From assembly GCA_017938785.1 (NCBI GenBank), contig JAGBAU010000013.1, forward strand, positions 1-8,656: a stretch of DNA of 8,656 nucleotides, read 5' to 3'. The notes beneath the pieces are model-generated. The model made no database searches, was not told the DNA's origin, and worked only from the letters and a program-made list of their open reading frames with translations. The stretch comes from Clostridia bacterium (GTDB taxonomy: Bacteria > Bacillota_A > Clostridia > Christensenellales > Aristaeellaceae). A program made the translations under genes and the position numbers. Shown piece by piece: positions 5,706 through 8,656 of the stretch (the first letter of the stretch is position 1; the number at the start of each line of letters is the position of its first letter).

Positions 5706-6638
5706 ATGAAGAATATGCGTACCGCCTATGGCCAGGCTCTGCTGGAGCTGGGCCGCAGCAATGAAAAGGTTGTAGCCCTGGAGGCCGACCTGGGCAAGAG
5801 CACCATGTCCAACATGTTCGGCGGCGAGTTCCCGGAGCGCTACTTCCAGATGGGCATCGCCGAAGCCAACATGATTTCTGCAGCCGCAGGTCTGGCGCTG
5901 ACCGATCACGTTTCTTATGCAAGCACCTTTGCCGTGTTTGCCACCGGCCGCCCCTACGATCAGATCAGATCCTCCGTCTGCATCCCCCGACTGAACGTGA
6001 AGATCTGCGGCTCTTCTGCAGGCCTTTCCGACTTCGGTGACGGCAAGACCCATCAGTCCGTGGATGATATCACCCTGATGCGCGTGCTGCCCAACATGAA
6101 GGTATTTTCTCCCGCAGACGCCAACGAAGCCTATCACATCACCAAGGCCATGGCCGATATCCTCGGCCCCTGCTACATCCGCGTGAACCGCAATGATGTG
6201 CCGGAAGTTACCGCCGAGGATGAACCCTTTGTATACGGCAAGGTGAAGCTGATGAAGGACGGCAAGGACGCCGTTGTATTCGCCACCGGCTTCATGGTAT
6301 ACCAGGCACTGGAGGCTGCAAAGGCACTGGAGGCCGAGGGCATCTCCCTGAAGGTTGTGAATGTGAACACCATCAAGCCCCTGGATGCGGAAGGCGTTTG
6401 CGCCCATGCCGCAGGCATGAAGGCTGCAATCACCGTTGAGGAAGCCAGCATCTACGGCGGCCTGGGCAGCGCAGTATGCGAAACCCTGTGCGCCGGCCCC
6501 GCTGAGAGCCGCATCCCCGTAAAGGTCATGGGCATTCAGGATTGCTTCGGCACCTCCGCCCAGAAGTATGACGAGCTGCTGGTGGAATACGGCCTGACCG
6601 CCAAGGACATCGCCGAAACCGTGAAGGCAGCTCTCTAA
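5706..6638 (+). CDS. Transketolase, C-terminal (pyrimidine-binding and C-terminal domain) subunit
   Basis: The second transketolase half; it supplies the glutamate that activates thiamine and much of the sugar pocket. 310 residues, normal for split C-subunits. Glu53 in MGIAEANM is the activating glutamate. Arg5, Ser32 (DLGKS) and Arg162 (VNRND) match phosphate-binding positions of E. coli and yeast transketolase. GDGKTHQSVDDI at 111-122 gives the catalytic-site His116. NTIKPLD at 221-227 and EEASIYGGLGSAV at 245-257 mark the C-terminal domain. One oddity: the position that in classical enzymes is a phosphate-contacting histidine, 12 residues before His116, is Ser104 here. AAGGAGG at 5692-5698, inside the end of the N-subunit gene, drives translation, so the halves are made together. 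Donor and acceptor cannot be fixed from sequence. Confidence 0.93.
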   Translation: MKNMRTAYGQALLELGRSNEKVVALEADLGKSTMSNMFGGEFPERYFQMGIAEANMISAAAGLALTDHVSYASTFAVFATGRPYDQIRSSVCIPRLNVKICGSSAGLSDFGDGKTHQSVDDITLMRVLPNMKVFSPADANEAYHITKAMADILGPCYIRVNRNDVPEVTAEDEPFVYGKVKLMKDGKDAVVFATGFMVYQALEAAKALEAEGISLKVVNVNTIKPLDAEGVCAHAAGMKAAITVEEASIYGGLGSAVCETLCAGPAESRIPVKVMGIQDCFGTSAQKYDELLVEYGLTAKDIAETVKAAL

Positions 6639-6666
6639 ACAACAGATCGAAAGGATTGAAATCGCT

Positions 6667-7554
6667 ATGAAAATCGGATTTATCGGATTGGGCATCATGG
6701 GCAAGCCCATGGCAAAGAACCTGCTGAAGGCCGGCTATGATGTGGTTGTAGCCGACAAGTTTGCTCCGGCAAATGTGGCTGACGTAGTTGCATGCGGCGC
6801 AAAGGAAGGCGCATCCAACATGGACGTCGGTTCCCAGGCAGATATCCTGATCACCATGGTTCCCAATTCTCCCCACGTAAAGGAAGCCCTGTTCGGTGAG
6901 GACGGCGCAGCCAAGACCCTGAAGAAAGGCGCCATCGTTCTGGATTGCTCCTCCATCAGCCCTGTGGCATCCCGCGAAATCTATGCACAGCTCCAGGAGC
7001 TGGGCATCGAAATGCTGGACTGCCCGGTATCCGGCGGCGAACCCAAGGCCATCGACGGCACCCTGGCCTTCATGGTGGGCGGCAAGCAGGAAATCTTTGA
7101 TCAGTGCAAGCCGATCCTCGAAAAGATGGGCGCATCCGTTGTGCTTTGCGGCGATATCGGCGCAGGCAACGTGACCAAGCTGTGCAACCAGATCGTGGTA
7201 GCCGTGAATATTGCCGCAGTTGCAGAAGCCCTGACCCTGGGCCAGCTGGCAGGCGTAGAGCCGGAGAAGATCTTCAACGCCATCAAGGGCGGCCTGGCCG
7301 GATCCACCGTAATGAACGCCAAGGCACCGATGATGATGGACCAGAACTTCAAGCCGGGCTTCCGCATTGACCTGCACATCAAGGACCTGAACAATGCCGT
7401 GGACACCGCCAGAGAAGTGGATTCTCCGATCCCGCTGACCCAGTCCATGCTGGAAATGATGAAGATTCTGCACCGCGATGGCGACGGCAGCTGCGATCAC
7501 AGCGCACTGCTGAAGTACTATCAGAAGCTGACCGGCGAGATTCTGCATCACTAA
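6667..7554 (+). CDS. garR: Tartronate semialdehyde reductase (2-hydroxy-3-oxopropionate reductase), beta-hydroxyacid dehydrogenase family
   Basis: Predicted to reduce tartronate semialdehyde to D-glycerate with NAD(P)H in the cytoplasm. 295 residues, the normal length of GarR/GlxR. The Rossmann motif GLGIMGKPM is at 7-15; the substrate loop VSGGEPKAIDGTL at 121-133 and GAGNVTKLCNQ at 165-175 (catalytic Lys171, Asn174) match the GarR subgroup closely, as does GFRIDLHIKD at 231-240. Similarity to E. coli GarR runs the whole length, including NSPHVKEA and GGLAGSTV, which favours this activity over 3-hydroxyisobutyrate dehydrogenase. The usual suppliers of its substrate, a keto-deoxyglucarate aldolase or glyoxylate carboligase, are not in the window; the transketolase directly upstream is the only C-C cleaving enzyme. 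The ribosome site AAAGGA at 6650-6655 is rather distant (11 bases). It ends the main operon before a terminator. Confidence 0.9.
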   Translation: MKIGFIGLGIMGKPMAKNLLKAGYDVVVADKFAPANVADVVACGAKEGASNMDVGSQADILITMVPNSPHVKEALFGEDGAAKTLKKGAIVLDCSSISPVASREIYAQLQELGIEMLDCPVSGGEPKAIDGTLAFMVGGKQEIFDQCKPILEKMGASVVLCGDIGAGNVTKLCNQIVVAVNIAAVAEALTLGQLAGVEPEKIFNAIKGGLAGSTVMNAKAPMMMDQNFKPGFRIDLHIKDLNNAVDTAREVDSPIPLTQSMLEMMKILHRDGDGSCDHSALLKYYQKLTGEILHH

Positions 7555-7565
7555 TCACCAAACGA

Positions 7566-7603
7566 ATGGAGCCGGGGACAGATATGCCCCTGGCTCCGTT
7601 TTT
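7566..7603 (+). terminator. Intrinsic terminator after garR
   Basis: GGAGCC at 7568-7573 pairs with GGCTCC at 7592-7597. GGGG at 7574-7577 continues the stem with CCCC at 7587-7590, leaving T7591 as a bulge or a G-U pair. The loop is about nine bases. The stem is followed by G and TTTTT at 7599-7603. It marks the likely end of the main transcript. No promoter is recognisable in the 31 bases before the next gene, so the downstream pair may depend on read-through or an unseen start. Confidence 0.8.
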
Positions 7604-7634
7604 CAAGGAACTGTCGGTTTACTGAGGTAAGCAA

Positions 7635-8399
7635 ATGAACAGCATATTTTCACTTCAGGGCCGGGTCGCGCTGGTAACGGGCAGCGGCAAGGGCCTGGGA
7701 AACGTAATTGCCCGCGGCCTTGCCGAGGCGGGCGCACGGGTAGTGCTCAACGATGTGGATGAAAAAACCCTGGCCGCCGCTTACGAACAGTTCAGGGCCG
7801 AGGGTCATGATGTATATGCCGCCGCCTTTGATATCACCAATGAAGAGCAGGTTGTACAGGTCATAGAAACCGTTGAGCGCGAATTCGGCCCCATTGACAT
7901 CCTGGTCAACAATGCAGGCATCCATAAGCGCGACCTGCTGGTGGATATGCCTGCGGAAAATTGGCGAAAGGTCATCGACGTGAACCTGAACGGCGCGTTC
8001 ATCGTGGGCCGGGCGGTGGCCCGGGGGATGATTGAACGCAGGCACGGCAAGATCATCAACATTACGTCCATCAACGCACAGATGGTGCGTCCCAACATCG
8101 GCAATTACTGCGCGGCCAAGGGCGGCATCGTCACCCTCACCAAATCCATGGCCACGGAGTGGGGTCCCTACAACATCAATGTCAACGCCATCGGTCCGGG
8201 TTATTTTCTGACCGATCTCACCCGTCCGCTCTCCGAGGATGCACAGTTCGACGCCTGGGTCAAGAGCGAAGTTCCCCTCAGAAGATGGGGTAATCCCGAG
8301 GATCTGGTGGGTATTTCGGTGCTGCTGGCGTCCGGGGCATCTGATTTTATCAGCGGACAGACCATCTATGTGGACGGCGGCTGGCAGGCCTGCCTGTAA
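7635..8399 (+). CDS. SDR resembling gluconate 5-dehydrogenase (IdnO/Gno type)
   Basis: A 254-residue cytoplasmic SDR. TGSGKGLG is at 15-22, NNAG at 92-95, Asn117, then the catalytic set Ser145, Tyr158 and Lys162. Asp40 after the second strand is compatible with NAD(H). Resemblance to IdnO is seen at the N-terminus (FSL-G), in GPIDILVNNAGI at 85-96, GPGYFLTDLTR at 187-197 and in the substrate-side helix and tail (AW then P, RRWGNPEDLVG at 216-226, ASDFISG at 235-241). IdnO-type enzymes interconvert a sugar acid and its penultimate-carbon ketone (gluconate and 5-ketogluconate). The exact substrate could be another aldonate, or a related KduD-type substrate. GAGGTAA at 7624-7630 is its ribosome site. 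It follows a terminator and precedes a sugar kinase by 26 bases, forming a second unit. Confidence 0.85.
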   Translation: MNSIFSLQGRVALVTGSGKGLGNVIARGLAEAGARVVLNDVDEKTLAAAYEQFRAEGHDVYAAAFDITNEEQVVQVIETVEREFGPIDILVNNAGIHKRDLLVDMPAENWRKVIDVNLNGAFIVGRAVARGMIERRHGKIINITSINAQMVRPNIGNYCAAKGGIVTLTKSMATEWGPYNINVNAIGPGYFLTDLTRPLSEDAQFDAWVKSEVPLRRWGNPEDLVGISVLLASGASDFISGQTIYVDGGWQACL

Positions 8400-8425
8400 A
8401 GAGATAGACACAGGAGGAGAATCTT

Positions 8426-8656
8426 ATGTCCAAGAAATACCAGCTCATCACGGCCAGCTCCATGGGCGTGCGCATCACCCCTATGGACCGCCAGCCGGTG
8501 GGCATCGGCAACCATTACATCATGCATTCCACCAGCGCAGAATCCAATGTGCTGAATGTGGCTGCATCCCTGGGCATGTGCACCAAGGTGCTCACCCGCT
8601 TTGTGAAGGATAGCCCCATCGCAGCCTTCATCAAGGGCGACCTGCGCCGCAGGAAC
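8426..8656 (+). CDS. PfkB-family sugar kinase, 2-keto-3-deoxygluconate kinase-like, N-terminal part only
   Basis: The first 77 residues of a kinase that continues past the right edge. AGGAGG at 8412-8417 with eight bases of spacing fixes the ATG at 8426. The order LITASSMGVRITPM (first strand), a lid-like segment, SAESNVLNVAASLG at 37-50, then TKVLTRFVKDSPIAAFIKGDLRR follows the N-terminal plan of PfkB kinases, especially KDG kinases. The usual substrate signature GG-A/G-x-x-N is altered: the two glycines appear as Thr36-Ser37, while Asn41 is kept. The ATP-binding and catalytic Asp motifs lie off the window. Paired with an IdnO-like SDR it probably phosphorylates a keto or keto-deoxy sugar acid, but another hexose, pentose or glycerate-like substrate is possible. 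Confidence 0.75.
   Translation, partial: MSKKYQLITASSMGVRITPMDRQPVGIGNHYIMHSTSAESNVLNVAASLGMCTKVLTRFVKDSPIAAFIKGDLRRRN

Noticed and set aside
4357..5922. 521-residue minus-strand open frame opposite the first SDR and the transketolase
   Set aside because: It spans three well-supported plus-strand genes and has no motif of its own.
6295..6304. TGGTATACCA palindrome inside the transketolase C-subunit gene, resembling UxuR-type operator cores
   Set aside because: It is only 10 bases, codes for ordinary conserved residues (Met-Val-Tyr-Gln) and has no promoter nearby; probably chance.
5295..7551. Further long minus-strand frames opposite the transketolase and garR
   Set aside because: Same codon-bias shadow pattern; the plus-strand proteins carry complete catalytic motifs.
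1..8656. CRISPR arrays, insertion sequences, tRNA or rRNA genes, attachment sites
   Set aside because: No regularly spaced direct repeats, transposase motifs, cloverleaf-like stretches or rRNA-like sequence were seen on reading either strand.

Overview
The window looks like a catabolic locus from a Gram-positive anaerobe, most likely a gut-type Clostridia (Bacillota). This rests on near-consensus AAGGAGG ribosome binding sites, a moderately GC-rich coding style with an AT-rich regulatory gap, a transketolase split into two genes, and an FCD-type GntR regulator. The placement is inferred from style, not from a marker gene.

Layout. (1) Positions 1-490, minus strand: the N-terminal 163 residues of a GntR/FCD transcription factor, cut by the window edge. 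(2) Positions 491-870: an AT-rich divergent control region. It holds an extended -10 promoter for the regulator, a TTGACA/TATAGT promoter facing right, a perfect 22-bp palindromic operator placed at the predicted transcription start, and a leader hairpin. (3) Positions 871-4071: a complete tripartite tricarboxylate transporter (TctC binding protein, TctB small membrane subunit, TctA large membrane subunit). Two hairpins, the second a strong intrinsic terminator, lie between tctC and tctB. (4) Positions 4102-7554: a tight enzyme block of a short-chain dehydrogenase (SDR), the two halves of a transketolase, and a GarR-type tartronate semialdehyde reductase, closed by an intrinsic terminator. (5) Positions 7635-8656: a second SDR resembling gluconate 5-dehydrogenase and the start of a PfkB sugar kinase resembling 2-keto-3-deoxygluconate kinase, cut by the right edge.

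How the genes may work together. The transporter imports an organic acid, and the downstream enzymes are those of sugar-acid metabolism. No aldolase, dehydratase or isomerase is visible, so the split transketolase is the only carbon-carbon cleaving enzyme in the window. If an SDR oxidises a five-carbon sugar acid at C4, the 4-keto-pentonate has the hydroxymethyl-ketone end that transketolases use. Removing its two-carbon unit leaves exactly tartronate semialdehyde, the substrate of the GarR-type reductase, which makes D-glycerate. This transketolase-based sugar-acid route is an inference from chemistry and gene order. I do not recognise it as an established pathway, and it is the main lead from this window. 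The second SDR and the kinase suggest a linked keto-deoxy sugar-acid branch continuing to the right.
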